DNA from: Oscillospiraceae bacterium
Lineage (GTDB): Bacteria > Bacillota > Clostridia > Oscillospirales > Ruminococcaceae
NCBI GenBank assembly: GCA_017555565.1
Contig: JAFZGF010000048.1
Span: forward strand, 1-58,696
Length of the DNA: 58,696 nucleotides
Direction: 5' to 3'
Positions 1 to 8,819 of this stretch are shown here, in pieces. How positions within the stretch are numbered: the first letter of the stretch is position 1; each line of letters opens with the position of its first letter. The position numbers and the translations under genes were made by a program. The notes under the pieces are model-generated. The model saw only the letters and a list, made by a program, of their open reading frames with translations. It was not told the DNA's origin and searched no databases.

Positions 1-171
1 CGACGGGCTGAAGCCCCTCTTGTCCGCTCGTAACTTTCCCTTCCTCCGTCTCCCTTCATCCGCCACTGGCGGCGGTCGACTCCGTCACCCGGAATGACAT
101 TTCGCTTCGCTCAATGCTTGAAGCTAAAGCATTTTCCACCATCATAGCTTGTGGTTGTCTGTATACAAAGC
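1..171. other. Gene-free left edge, GC-rich
   Basis: I recognise no gene here. The first 120 bases are clearly richer in G and C than the intergenic DNA elsewhere in the window and contain a short palindrome (CCGCCACTGGCGG, near 60-72). The stretch could be the tail of a dispersed repeat or of an element that continues to the left. The open frames are short and lack ribosome-binding sites. Confidence 0.3.
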
Positions 172-203
172 AAAGCGTGTATCGGATGATACACGCTTTT
201 TAT
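172..203. terminator. Bidirectional terminator after nrdG
   Basis: There is a perfect 12-bp stem (172-183 with 188-199) with a 4-base loop, and T runs on the right side. It lies just beyond the nrdG stop codon, so it is the likely end of the leftward transcript. Confidence 0.75.
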
Positions 204-206
204 TTG

Positions 207-740
207 CTATTCCATAACAGCGTTGAGTGTCTGCCAACGGGCAGATATTTCCCACACTGCCTGGCCTTTTTCCAAAGATTTTGGCACATTGAGGATACGC
301 TGGTTGGTTGAACCGCGAAAACCCGCAGACAGACTGCGCTTTGCCAGCACAAATGGACCATCAACCAATATGTCCAGCAGTTCCAGAAGTTTGTACTCAA
401 AGCTTTCTTTGTCTTTGGTCAGTTGTTCAAAGGTAAAACCTGAATAGGCGGCCAGTTCATAGCCGTCTGCTTTCAGCAGTTTTGCCAATTCGTAAAAGCC
501 TTCGGCCTGGTTGAAGGGTTCACCGCCGGAAAAAGTCACACCCCTTACAATAGGGTCTTTTTTTATCATTTTGTAAATATCCTGCACATCGTATTTTGTA
601 CCGATGCCGAACTCGTGAGTTTCGGGGTTGTGGCAACCCGGGCAGTGATGCACACAGCCCTGGCAGAACACAGAAAATCTTAAACCTGGACCATCAGTAA
701 TACTGTTTGGTGCAAAACCGGAAATATCTATAACAGCCAT
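207..740 (-). CDS. nrdG: Anaerobic ribonucleotide reductase activating protein (radical SAM)
   Basis: This 177-residue radical-SAM enzyme uses a [4Fe-4S] cluster and S-adenosylmethionine to install the glycyl radical on class III ribonucleotide reductase NrdD. The cluster motif is visible as C29-x3-C33-x2-C36 (CVHHCPGC), followed by HNPETH. A TFSGGEP motif near residue 100 is the usual SAM-contact GGE. I chose the ATG at 738-740 because AAAGGAG lies just upstream; the frame stays open 18 codons further but without a ribosome site. The gene is about 38 kb from nrdD, whereas nrdDG are often adjacent. Its target glycine appears to lie on a separate small protein (38895-39068). Confidence 0.93.
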   Translation of the reverse strand: MAVIDISGFAPNSITDGPGLRFSVFCQGCVHHCPGCHNPETHEFGIGTKYDVQDIYKMIKKDPIVRGVTFSGGEPFNQAEGFYELAKLLKADGYELAAYSGFTFEQLTKDKESFEYKLLELLDILVDGPFVLAKRSLSAGFRGSTNQRILNVPKSLEKGQAVWEISARWQTLNAVME

Positions 741-751
741 ATTTTTCTCCT

Positions 752-979
752 TTAAATAATCAGCAGTGCAAAAACATGCCAGAAAACCAGCCACAAAAGC
801 AGAAGAAAGCCTGCTGTGGCTATCAGTGTACCGACTATTTTTATCTTGTTATTTTTGTTTTTCTTTATAATGGCAAAACCCAGCAGTACCATAGCTATTG
901 GCAACAGCCAGTCAAGCATACTGCTGATAGCAGATGCAGTCTGTACAACGGTAACGCCCATCATAATATCATTCTTCAT
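752..979 (-). CDS. Small two-helix membrane protein
   Basis: This is a 75-residue protein that I cannot assign to a family. It has two hydrophobic segments (about residues 17-39 and 46-75) separated by a lysine/asparagine-rich loop, KKNKNNKIK, so an integral membrane hairpin is likely. Its start overlaps the last 11 bases of ung in another frame, and nrdG begins 12 bases beyond its stop, so the three probably share a transcript. The Shine-Dalgarno site is weak, and translation may depend on coupling to ung. It could be lineage specific. Confidence 0.55.
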   Translation of the reverse strand: MKNDIMMGVTVVQTASAISSMLDWLLPIAMVLLGFAIIKKNKNNKIKIVGTLIATAGFLLLLWLVFWHVFALLII

Positions 980-1646
980 TTATAATCCAATCTATCGGTT
1001 CCATACCTTTGGCGGCAAGGAACTGATTTGCAGTTTTAAAATGGTTGTTGCCAAAAAAACCACGGTAAGCAGACAGTGGACTTGGATGAGGGCTGGTCAG
1101 CACAAGGTGACGGCTTTCATCAATAAATTTGCGCTTGGCAATGGCGTGACTGCCCCACAGCAGAAATACACAGGGCTTTTCCCTTTCGTTCATCTTTCTG
1201 ATTACATTGTCGGTAAAAATCTGCCAGCCAGCGTCTTTGTGGCTGTTGGCGTTGTGGGCGCGTACAGTAAGGGTGGTGTTCAGCAAAAGCACACCCTGCT
1301 TTGCCCATTTTGTCAGGCAACCATAACTTTTAGGCATAGGAACGCCGTACTCTGCCTCGATTTCTTTGTAGATATTTACAAGTGATGGAGGTGGAGTGAT
1401 TCCTTTTTGTACAGAAAACGCCAGCCCGTGAGCCTGGTTTGGTCCGTGATAAGGGTCCTGACCGATAATAACCACCTTTACATCAGAGTAGGATGTATAT
1501 TTTAAAGCATTGAAAATGTCGTACATATTCGGATAAACAATATGGTTGGCATATTCGTTTTTCAGAAATTGACGCAGTTTGAGATAGTATTCCTTATCAA
1601 ACTCGCCATCCAGCACTTTATCCCATTCATTGCCTAAATTGACCAT
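969..1646 (-). CDS. ung: Uracil-DNA glycosylase, family 1
   Basis: This 225-residue enzyme, the usual family length, removes uracil from DNA and so starts base-excision repair. The catalytic water-activating motif GQDPYHG is at residues 62-68 (Asp64), and the DNA-intercalation motif HPSPLS begins at His187. The ATG at 1644-1646 follows a GAGG-type site. It lies downstream of the ABC exporter genes on the same strand but is separated from them by a hairpin terminator. Confidence 0.96.
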   Translation of the reverse strand: MVNLGNEWDKVLDGEFDKEYYLKLRQFLKNEYANHIVYPNMYDIFNALKYTSYSDVKVVIIGQDPYHGPNQAHGLAFSVQKGITPPPSLVNIYKEIEAEYGVPMPKSYGCLTKWAKQGVLLLNTTLTVRAHNANSHKDAGWQIFTDNVIRKMNEREKPCVFLLWGSHAIAKRKFIDESRHLVLTSPHPSPLSAYRGFFGNNHFKTANQFLAAKGMEPIDWIINEE

Positions 1647-1706
1647 AATAAACCTCGCAATAAGTTTGATATATTTATTGTAATATATCGGTACTGCAAA
1701 AGCAAG

Positions 1707-1735
1707 AAAAGAGGAGATGTGCCCTCCTCTTTTTT
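1707..1735. terminator. Terminator after the ABC exporter pair
   Basis: An 8-bp GC-containing stem (1709-1716 with 1724-1731) is flanked by T runs on both strands and lies immediately past the stop at 1737. Confidence 0.6.
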
Positions 1736-1736
1736 A

Positions 1737-3584
1737 TCACTGTTTTTCGCTGTGCAACTGTTTGAAAAATTCGTTCTGCCGTTTTTCTTCCCACTGGCCT
1801 GTGTACATTCTGTAGTAATGTCCTTCGGCACGCAACAGTTGACTGTGGGTGCCCATTTCGATAATTTTACCCTCATCAACCACAATAATCATATCAGCGT
1901 TTTTAACTGTGGACAGTCTGTGGGCGATTATAAAGCTGGTGCGGTTTTTCAGCAGTTGGTCAGTCATACCGTTTATCATCTGTTCGGTCTGTGTATCAAC
2001 GCTGGATGTAGCTTCGTCCATTACCAGAATTTTGCCTTTGGCAAGGATGGCACGTGCTATACTTACCAGCTGTTTCTGGCCTGTGGACAGTTTGTCACCA
2101 CCCTGACCTACCTCTGTATTATAGCCTTCCGGCAGTTTTTCGATAAAGGAGTGTGCCTGGGTCTGCTTTGCCGCATCGATAACATCTTCCATAGATGCGC
2201 TTGGGTTGGCGTATCTGATATTGTCCAGAATACTGCCGCTGAACAGATGTGGTGTCTGCAGAACATAACTTAAATTTGACTGCAACCACAGATAGCTTCT
2301 TTCACGGTAGTCAACCCCGTCTATAAGAATCTGCCCGCTGGTAGGTTCAAAGAAACGGCACACCAGATTTACCAGTGTTGATTTGCCTGCACCGGTAGCG
2401 CCAACTATAGCCACGCAGGTGCCTGCCTTTATCTTGAGGTTAAAGTTTTCCAGCACATATTTTTCGCTGTCCGGGTATCTGAAGCTGACATCTCTGAATT
2501 CAATGTCACCCGTGATTTCTTCCCAGTTTTCTTTTTTTGCATCATAGATGTCGCCGTATTTTTCCACAACATCTTCCCTGTCTTTTACTCCTGGCTGGGC
2601 ATCCAGCAGGCTGTTTACACGCTCCACATTGGCCTGGAGAGCCATAATGGATGTAAAGGCACGGGTAATGGTTTCAATAGGATCCAGAAGAGTAAATGTA
2701 TAACTGATAAACACAGCCAGAGACGCCACGTCCAGCAGCTGTCTGTTTACCATAACCGGGCCCATACCCAGCACAAAGGCCAGCGCTGCGCTGGAAACCA
2801 CCATTATACAAGGGAAAAATGTAGCCTCTATATTTTTTGCCGCAAGGGACTTTCTGCGCATTTCGCCATTTATTTCAGCAAATTCGCCGTTTATTCTGCC
2901 GCGGCAGTCCAGCTCTTTAATTGTAACTGCACCATTTATGTTTTCGTTATAACCGGAAGTTACCCTACTGTTCTGTTTTCTTGCAATTCGGTTGGCCACC
3001 AGCAGTTTGCGCTGGAATTTCCCTGCAAGAAATGCAATTACCGGCACAGTAAGCAGTACTGCAGCAGCCAAACCTGAATTAAGGATAAACATATTGATGG
3101 CGGCGGAGAAAATATAGGCCAGGTTCCAGGCGAAAGCTGACAGACGCCAGGAAAATACTGCACCAAGGCTCTGTGTGTCTGACATAATTCTGGCCAGAAT
3201 AAAACCTACCGGTGTCTGGTTGAAATAGTCAAGGCTTAATTCCTGGACGTGACAGAACAGGTCGTAACGCATATCCCTGCCCACACCCATTTCGATAACT
3301 ATGGCGTGCTGTGTATACCGTACATTGAACCACAGCTGAATAAGGGCCAATATGAGAAAAGCCGCCACAAACAGCCATATGCCGTTAAGTGTTTTTGCTT
3401 CGATAAAGTTAGTGATGGCATATCTTGTCATCATCGGGAATATGGCATCAAAAATGCCTGTACCTACAGCCGCAATAAGCAATGCTATAACGTGTTTTTT
3501 ATAAGGGCTTACATATTTGAAGATTCGCTTCCATTCAGCCCAGTTGAAACGGGCGGCCAAAGCATATTCGTCGTGTTTTTCCAT
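1737..3584 (-). CDS. ABC exporter half-transporter, catalytically competent subunit
   Basis: This 615-residue type IV ABC exporter half has an N-terminal six-helix membrane domain (about residues 30-310) and a C-terminal ATPase. Visible motifs are Walker A GATGAGKST (395-403), signature LSTGQ (499-503), Walker B ending in Asp523-Glu524, and the switch His555. The catalytic Glu and His are intact, but the signature is altered from LSGGQ. The stop codon of the upstream partner overlaps this start as TAATG, with AGGAGG before it, so the two are translationally coupled. The substrate is unknown; the family includes multidrug and lipid exporters such as BmrCD/LmrCD. Confidence 0.93.
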   Translation of the reverse strand: MEKHDEYALAARFNWAEWKRIFKYVSPYKKHVIALLIAAVGTGIFDAIFPMMTRYAITNFIEAKTLNGIWLFVAAFLILALIQLWFNVRYTQHAIVIEMGVGRDMRYDLFCHVQELSLDYFNQTPVGFILARIMSDTQSLGAVFSWRLSAFAWNLAYIFSAAINMFILNSGLAAAVLLTVPVIAFLAGKFQRKLLVANRIARKQNSRVTSGYNENINGAVTIKELDCRGRINGEFAEINGEMRRKSLAAKNIEATFFPCIMVVSSAALAFVLGMGPVMVNRQLLDVASLAVFISYTFTLLDPIETITRAFTSIMALQANVERVNSLLDAQPGVKDREDVVEKYGDIYDAKKENWEEITGDIEFRDVSFRYPDSEKYVLENFNLKIKAGTCVAIVGATGAGKSTLVNLVCRFFEPTSGQILIDGVDYRERSYLWLQSNLSYVLQTPHLFSGSILDNIRYANPSASMEDVIDAAKQTQAHSFIEKLPEGYNTEVGQGGDKLSTGQKQLVSIARAILAKGKILVMDEATSSVDTQTEQMINGMTDQLLKNRTSFIIAHRLSTVKNADMIIVVDEGKIIEMGTHSQLLRAEGHYYRMYTGQWEEKRQNEFFKQLHSEKQ

Positions 3585-5386
3585 TATCCTTTAGCCTCCT
3601 GTTTAGTCTGTTCAATAATATCCGACTGGATTTTTACAATTTCTCTGTAGATGCCAGGCTGGTTTGCCAGCTGGTCGTGAGTGCCTTCCTGCACGATTCT
3701 GCCCTGGTCAAGTACAAGAATTTTGTCAGCTTCCATCAGTGTATTTACACGCTGTGAAATGATGATTGTTGTAATGCCCTCCACGCGTTTGTGAAGTTCT
3801 TTTCTGATATTGGCATCTGTAAGGCTGTCAACAGCAGAAAGAGAGTCGTCAAAGCACAGCACCTTTGCACCGGAATACAGTGTACGGGCGATTGCCACAC
3901 GCTGTTTCTGCCCACCGGAAAGTGTAACACCCTTTTCCCCCACAATTGTGTCATAACCGTCTTCAAAGTTTGTGATGCTACGATGCACCTGGGCAATTTC
4001 TGTGCTCTGTATAATTCTGTCCATATCCGGTTGGCGGTCAGTAATTGAAATATTTTCTCTTATGGTCTTGCCGAAAAGGAAAGGCTCCTGCATTACTATG
4101 CCCACATTCTGTCGCAGGGTATGAAGATTTATATCCTGCACATTGACACCATCTATTGTGATACTGCCGCTTTCCGCGTTGTAAAAACGGGCCAGCAGGG
4201 CGAGAATGGTGCTTTTGCCGCTGCCGGAAGCACCGAGGATGGCTACAGTCTGGCCTGCCGGAACTGTAAATGACAGCCCGTCAAAAATTTTCTGCTTGCC
4301 AAAGGAAAAATGCACATCTTTGAACTCAATATCCCCTTTGATGTCAAGCTTTTCGCCGGTCTCATAGTCTTCCTGGGGTGCATTGTATACTTCGTTGATA
4401 CGGCCAAGGGAAACTGTAGCCTTTGCCATATTGCCCACAATTCTGCCAAGAGAGCGAATAGGCCAGGCCAGCATATTGTTGTATACCATAAACGAAATGA
4501 TTTCGCCTGGGGTAATAAAACTTTTTACAGCAAAATATGTGCCGCTGGACAGCACCAGTATAACCTGCAGTACCGGCAGCAGGTCGCCGATAGCCCAGTA
4601 CCAGGCCATAAGGTTGCCCATATTTGTCCACATATCTGTGAAAAGATTGTTGCCTTTTTCAAACAGGTCGCGTTCCTGCTTCTGCTTGCCGAATGCGCGC
4701 ACAACCCTTGGGGCAGAAAGATTTTCCTGCACGCGGGACTGCAGTTCACCTTCCGCTTCATCAGCCGCCAGGAAGCGCTTCTGGATTTTGCCGGTAAAAT
4801 AAACAGAAAAAGCTGTAACAAGGGGAACTGTTGTAAATGAAATCAGCGCCAGTGGCAGTGAAATACCTGTCATAAACCAGTATGCGATAACAATTTTGGC
4901 AATAACACGGATAATATCTGTCATTTCCAGCACAAACATACGCACAGTGTCTATGTCTGTGGAACAGCGCTGAATAATATCCCCGGTGTAAATGCCTTTG
5001 TGATATTCAAAAGTTGCGCTCTGCAGTCTTTCAAAAATGCTCTGGCGCATATTGTAGCCCAGGTTTTCGCCCAGGTAGTTTGATGCGTGAAGTCTTGAAA
5101 ATTCGCAGAAAGCCTCTACCATCTTTGTGGCAATGAATACAAGGATAACTATCCATATGTTCTGGATAAAATATTCCCTGCCACCCATACGGCCTATAAT
5201 ATCAGTGATAAAAACTGGCAGGTCAAACGGCTTGGTGCCGATGATGCTGTCTACCGCCACACCTATGAGTTTAGGCCCAAGGAACGAGAAGAACGAGCCT
5301 GTAAGTATAAAGAAAATTGCAGTAAAAAGGTATCTGTAATTGCCTTTCATCTGCTTTTTCAGAAAATCGTATTTCGAGTTGTTCAT
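3584..5386 (-). CDS. ABC exporter half-transporter, degenerate-site subunit
   Basis: This 600-residue partner of the following gene has six membrane helices in roughly the first 310 residues and an ATPase domain after them. Walker A is GASGSGKST (385-393) and the signature LSGGQ (489-493) is canonical. Walker B ends Asp513-Asp514 instead of Asp-Glu, and the switch histidine is replaced by Gln545. Paired with LSTGQ in its partner, this gives one competent and one degenerate ATP site, as known for heterodimeric exporters such as TM287/288. Start and partner spacing (TAATG) support obligate co-expression. Confidence 0.93.
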   Translation of the reverse strand: MNNSKYDFLKKQMKGNYRYLFTAIFFILTGSFFSFLGPKLIGVAVDSIIGTKPFDLPVFITDIIGRMGGREYFIQNIWIVILVFIATKMVEAFCEFSRLHASNYLGENLGYNMRQSIFERLQSATFEYHKGIYTGDIIQRCSTDIDTVRMFVLEMTDIIRVIAKIVIAYWFMTGISLPLALISFTTVPLVTAFSVYFTGKIQKRFLAADEAEGELQSRVQENLSAPRVVRAFGKQKQERDLFEKGNNLFTDMWTNMGNLMAWYWAIGDLLPVLQVILVLSSGTYFAVKSFITPGEIISFMVYNNMLAWPIRSLGRIVGNMAKATVSLGRINEVYNAPQEDYETGEKLDIKGDIEFKDVHFSFGKQKIFDGLSFTVPAGQTVAILGASGSGKSTILALLARFYNAESGSITIDGVNVQDINLHTLRQNVGIVMQEPFLFGKTIRENISITDRQPDMDRIIQSTEIAQVHRSITNFEDGYDTIVGEKGVTLSGGQKQRVAIARTLYSGAKVLCFDDSLSAVDSLTDANIRKELHKRVEGITTIIISQRVNTLMEADKILVLDQGRIVQEGTHDQLANQPGIYREIVKIQSDIIEQTKQEAKG

Positions 5387-5581
5387 AACAAAAATGCCTT
5401 TCCGGTATTGATTTAATATTACACGAAAAAGGCAGAAATATCAATATTGTTGAATATGGAGTAATAAACGACATAGTCAATGGGGAACAGATGGGTTGTT
5501 GTATTATATTATAGTGTATGGGGCGACTGTCCCTGCACCTTTATCAGACTGACAGCCTGCAAACTATAATTTTATACACAA
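5387..5581. other. Intergenic region between the ABC exporter and sufB
   Basis: This is about 200 bp of AT-rich DNA that should hold the leftward promoter of the ABC genes. I could not identify a convincing -35/-10 pair. A loose inverted repeat around 5440-5460 (ATATTCAA and TTGATAT) is a possible operator. No reading frame here has a ribosome site. Confidence 0.3.
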
Positions 5582-5612
5582 AAAACGGCACAGCATAAGC
5601 CGTGCCGTTTAA
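5582..5612. terminator. Terminator after sufB
   Basis: A stem AAACGGCAC/GTGCCGTTT with a 10-base loop lies next to T-rich DNA, just past the sufB stop. Confidence 0.75.
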
Positions 5613-5621
5613 TTATTAATC

Positions 5622-6551
5622 TTATTTGAGGAAGCCGGAGATAATATGTTCTTCTGCTTCTTTTTCAGTAAGGCCAAGTGTCATCAGTTTGATAAGCTGT
5701 TCGCCTGCGATTTTGCCGATAGCAGCTTCGTGAATAAGGCTTGCTTCTGTGTGGTTAGCCTTGATTTCAGGAATAGCTGTTACCTTTGCATTGTTCATAA
5801 CGATAGCGTCACATTCTGTGTGACCGTTACATTCGTTGTTGCCGTATACACGGGAGATAAATTCCTGGTAGGAATCATCCTGTGCTACAGAACGGGAAAC
5901 AACGTGTGCAGAGGATTTTTCACCGTAAAGGTCGATTTCGAACTCTGTGATAGCCTGCTGTGTGCCGTGTGTCAGCAGTTTTTCGCCAACAATAAGTGTA
6001 GCACCGTCAGCCAGTTTTGCGATTGTTTTGCGGTTTGTGGAGTCAACGCCACGAATCTGTGCTGTTTCCATTTCGAAATAGCTGTTTTCGCCCATTTCGA
6101 TAACAGTTACAGGGTTCATGATTTTTTCGCCTTTGCCATCCCCGTAGCCATAGTGTTTTTCAACATATTTTACTTTGGCATTTTTGCCGATGAAAAAGCT
6201 GTGAACGCCGTCGTGTTTGCTGGCCAGGTCGCCACCATTGTGAATGCCACAGCCTGCAACAATCACAACATCAGCATCATCGCCGATGTGGAAATCATTG
6301 TAAACCATTTCTTCAATGCCGCTTTCTGACAGCAGTACAGGAATATGGATACTTTCTTTTTTTGTGCCTGGTTTGATAATGATATCAATACCGTCTTTGT
6401 CTTCTTTTGACACAATGTCAATATTTGCAGTTGTGCTGCGGCCTGCAGATGTACCGTTTGTACGGATGTTATAGGCACCTGCAGGTACTTCGTGGAGGTC
6501 TGCAACCTGTTCCAGAAGATTCAGCTGGATTTTATCTAATTTCATTGCCAT
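5622..6551 (-). CDS. sufB: SufB/SufD-type Fe-S scaffold of a minimal two-gene SUF system
   Basis: This 309-residue SufBD-fold protein is much shorter than classical SufB (about 470-495 residues). With SufC it would form the scaffold on which Fe-S clusters are assembled. The conserved C-terminal block LIHEAAIGKIAGEQL matches the SufB HEA region, and CNGHTECDAI contains candidate cluster-binding Cys/His residues. I chose the start MAMKLD (ATG at 6549-6551) because AAGGAG precedes it; the frame is open further but without a site. Only 4 bp separate it from sufC. No SufS, SufU or SufD lies nearby, which fits the minimal SufBC (SMS-like) arrangement reported from anaerobes and archaea. Confidence 0.88.
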   Translation of the reverse strand: MAMKLDKIQLNLLEQVADLHEVPAGAYNIRTNGTSAGRSTTANIDIVSKEDKDGIDIIIKPGTKKESIHIPVLLSESGIEEMVYNDFHIGDDADVVIVAGCGIHNGGDLASKHDGVHSFFIGKNAKVKYVEKHYGYGDGKGEKIMNPVTVIEMGENSYFEMETAQIRGVDSTNRKTIAKLADGATLIVGEKLLTHGTQQAITEFEIDLYGEKSSAHVVSRSVAQDDSYQEFISRVYGNNECNGHTECDAIVMNNAKVTAIPEIKANHTEASLIHEAAIGKIAGEQLIKLMTLGLTEKEAEEHIISGFLK

Positions 6552-6555
6552 AACA

Positions 6556-7269
6556 TTACTCCTTAATCTGTGGACATACGCCGGAAGTGCCAAGAATCTG
6601 TGGCATAATTTCGTCTTTTGTGCCAATCTGTGAAATTTCGCCGTCCTTCAGAAGAACGATTTTATCTGCAATTTCCAGAATTCTTTCCTGGTGGGAGATA
6701 ATCAGGATATTGCCTTTGATGCTTTCGTGCATTGCTTCAAACACGCGGATAAGGCTGTTGAAGCTCCACAGGTCGATACCTGCTTCTGGTTCATCAAAGA
6801 GAGACAGCTTTGTACCACGGGCAAGAATCATAGCGATTTCGATTCTTTTAAGTTCGCCGCCGGAAAGAGAAGCGTTTACTTCTCTGTTGATATAATCGCG
6901 GGCGCACAGACCTACTTCTGACAGGTAGTTGCAGGCTTCTGTAAAGTTGAGTTTTCTGCCTGCTGCCAGGTTGATAAGGTCTTTTACTGTGATGCCTTTG
7001 AATCTTACAGGCTGCTGGAAAGCAAAGCTGATGCCTGCTTTTGCTCTTTCTGTAATGGACATTTCTGTGATGTCAACACCGTCCAGCAGAATCTGGCCGC
7101 TTGTAGGTGTGATGATACCTGCGATGATTTTTGCCAGAGTGGATTTACCAGAACCATTAGGGCCTGTGATAACCACAAATCTGTCATCTATTGTAAGATT
7201 TATGTTTTTAAGAATTTCTTTTTTACCATTGTCTGTTACTGTATAACTGACATTTCTTAATTCTAACAT
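6556..7269 (-). CDS. sufC: SufC, Fe-S assembly ATPase
   Basis: This 237-residue cytosolic ABC-type ATPase has Walker A GPNGSGKST (36-44), signature LSGGE (135-139) and Walker B FDEPEAGID (158-166). The glutamate in place of Gln in the signature (LSGGE) and the following KRIE are typical of SufC rather than of transport ATPases. It powers conformational change of the SufB scaffold. It is the first gene of a sufC-sufB operon whose promoter carries a palindrome (7304-7332). Confidence 0.93.
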   Translation of the reverse strand: MLELRNVSYTVTDNGKKEILKNINLTIDDRFVVITGPNGSGKSTLAKIIAGIITPTSGQILLDGVDITEMSITERAKAGISFAFQQPVRFKGITVKDLINLAAGRKLNFTEACNYLSEVGLCARDYINREVNASLSGGELKRIEIAMILARGTKLSLFDEPEAGIDLWSFNSLIRVFEAMHESIKGNILIISHQERILEIADKIVLLKDGEISQIGTKDEIMPQILGTSGVCPQIKE

Positions 7270-7303
7270 TGTTTACTCCGTAAAGGTTTATTTTTATGAT
7301 TTG

Positions 7304-7332
7304 AATATACACTAATTTGGTGTATATTTCAA
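7304..7332 (-). promoter_or_regulatory. sufCB promoter with a palindromic operator in its spacer
   Basis: Reading leftward, -35 TTGAAA (7327-7332) and -10 TATATT (7304-7309) are exactly 17 bp apart. The inverted repeat AATATACAC (7304-7312) and GTGTATATT (7320-7328) overlaps both boxes. A repressor bound here would block RNA polymerase. An Rrf2-family (IscR/SufR-like) regulator is a plausible binder by pathway logic, but the sequence itself does not show which protein binds. Confidence 0.6.
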
Positions 7333-7355
7333 TAGTTTGGTGACAAAGACACACA

Positions 7356-8819
7356 TTATGCGTGATGTTCTTCCAGCAGCTTTCTCTGTGCTGTCCACAG
7401 TGTGTCAGAAAGGTCCACATAGTACTTGTGTGGGTATTCCAGACGTTTCAATTCGTCCCAGAGTGTGTCCAGCTGGCACATTGCATAGTCGCGCACTTCT
7501 CTCAGTGATGGGTTGTCATAAACGCGCTGACCTTTGTCAAACACCTGCACCAGCAGTGGTTTGATGGTGATGTCCACAAGTGTCTGTTTTTTCCATGGTT
7601 CCAGCGGGCTGAAAATTGTGATTTCATTCAGCTGGGATGGGTCTTCGTCCCACATTGTCAGATAGTCTGCCTGGGCCTTGCCAGTGTGGTTGGAATAGAT
7701 TCTCCATACTTTTTTCTTGTATGGAATTGTAATTTTTTCAAAGCTTTCGCTGATTTTGATTTTTGGAATATATTCGCCGCCTTTATTTACAGCAACCAGC
7801 TTGTACACGCCACCCAGAACAGGGTTTGTTGCGCTGGTAATCAGTTTTTCACCGATGCCGAAAGAGTCGATTCTTGCATCGTTGATAAGCATGTCGCGTA
7901 CGATGTATTCATCCAGAGAGTTGGAAGCCATAATTTTGCAATCCTGATAGCCTGCAGCGTCCAGCATTGCCCTTGCTTTTTTGGACAGATAAGCAATATC
8001 GCCGGAGTCGATACGCACGCCTACAGGACGTTTTCCCAGAGGTTTCAGCACTTCATCAAAAACTTTGATGGCATTTGGAAGACCACTTTTCAGAACATTG
8101 AAAGTATCCACCAGCAGGACTGTGCTGTCCGGATAGTTTTCGGCATAGGCTTTGAATGCTTCATATTCTGTGTCAAAACTCTGCACCCAGCTGTGTGCCA
8201 TTGTGCCGGAAGCAGGAATTCCCCGGTCACGATCCATCATTGTGTTGGAAGATGAGATACAACCTGCGATATATGCAGCACGGCTGCCGTAGTTTGCGGC
8301 GTCTACACCCTGTGCACGGCGGGCACCGAATTCCATAACACCGCGGCCCATTGCAGAGCGCACAATTCTGTTTGCCTTTGTGGCGATAAGTGTCTGATGG
8401 TTAATCAGTATCAGCAGTGTTGTTTCCAGCAGCTGAGCCTGAATCATAGGGCCTTCCACCACAACCATAGGTTCTTTAGGGAACACAGGTGTGCCTTCCG
8501 GCATAGCCCATACATCACATTCAAATTTGAAATTGCGCATATATTCCAGGAAACCTTCGCTGAAAATATTTTTGCTGCGCAGATAATCGATGTCGTTATC
8601 ATCAAACTTCAGATTTTCCAGATAGTCCATGGCCTGTTCCAGACCTGCGGCGATTGCAAAGCCGCCGTTATCAGGCACTTTGCGGAAAAACAGGTCGAAA
8701 ACGCCTATATCATCCTTGCGGCCAGACTCGAAAAAGCCGTTGGCCATAGTCAGTTCATAAAAGTCTGTGAGAATAGATAAGTTACGTGGGTCTTTAACAC
8801 TGTACTTGCTGTTTTTCAT
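7356..8819 (-). CDS. pncB: Nicotinate phosphoribosyltransferase
   Basis: This 487-residue enzyme makes nicotinate mononucleotide from nicotinate and PRPP, the entry step of NAD salvage. The family N-terminus LTDFYELTMANGFF (residues 17-30) and the active-site segment GTMAHSWVQ (205-213) are present, and the length is normal for Firmicutes. The ATG has AGGAG upstream. It lies inside the last codons of the upstream amidase gene (26-base overlap), so the two are probably coupled. Confidence 0.94.
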   Translation of the reverse strand: MKNSKYSVKDPRNLSILTDFYELTMANGFFESGRKDDIGVFDLFFRKVPDNGGFAIAAGLEQAMDYLENLKFDDNDIDYLRSKNIFSEGFLEYMRNFKFECDVWAMPEGTPVFPKEPMVVVEGPMIQAQLLETTLLILINHQTLIATKANRIVRSAMGRGVMEFGARRAQGVDAANYGSRAAYIAGCISSSNTMMDRDRGIPASGTMAHSWVQSFDTEYEAFKAYAENYPDSTVLLVDTFNVLKSGLPNAIKVFDEVLKPLGKRPVGVRIDSGDIAYLSKKARAMLDAAGYQDCKIMASNSLDEYIVRDMLINDARIDSFGIGEKLITSATNPVLGGVYKLVAVNKGGEYIPKIKISESFEKITIPYKKKVWRIYSNHTGKAQADYLTMWDEDPSQLNEITIFSPLEPWKKQTLVDITIKPLLVQVFDKGQRVYDNPSLREVRDYAMCQLDTLWDELKRLEYPHKYYVDLSDTLWTAQRKLLEEHHA

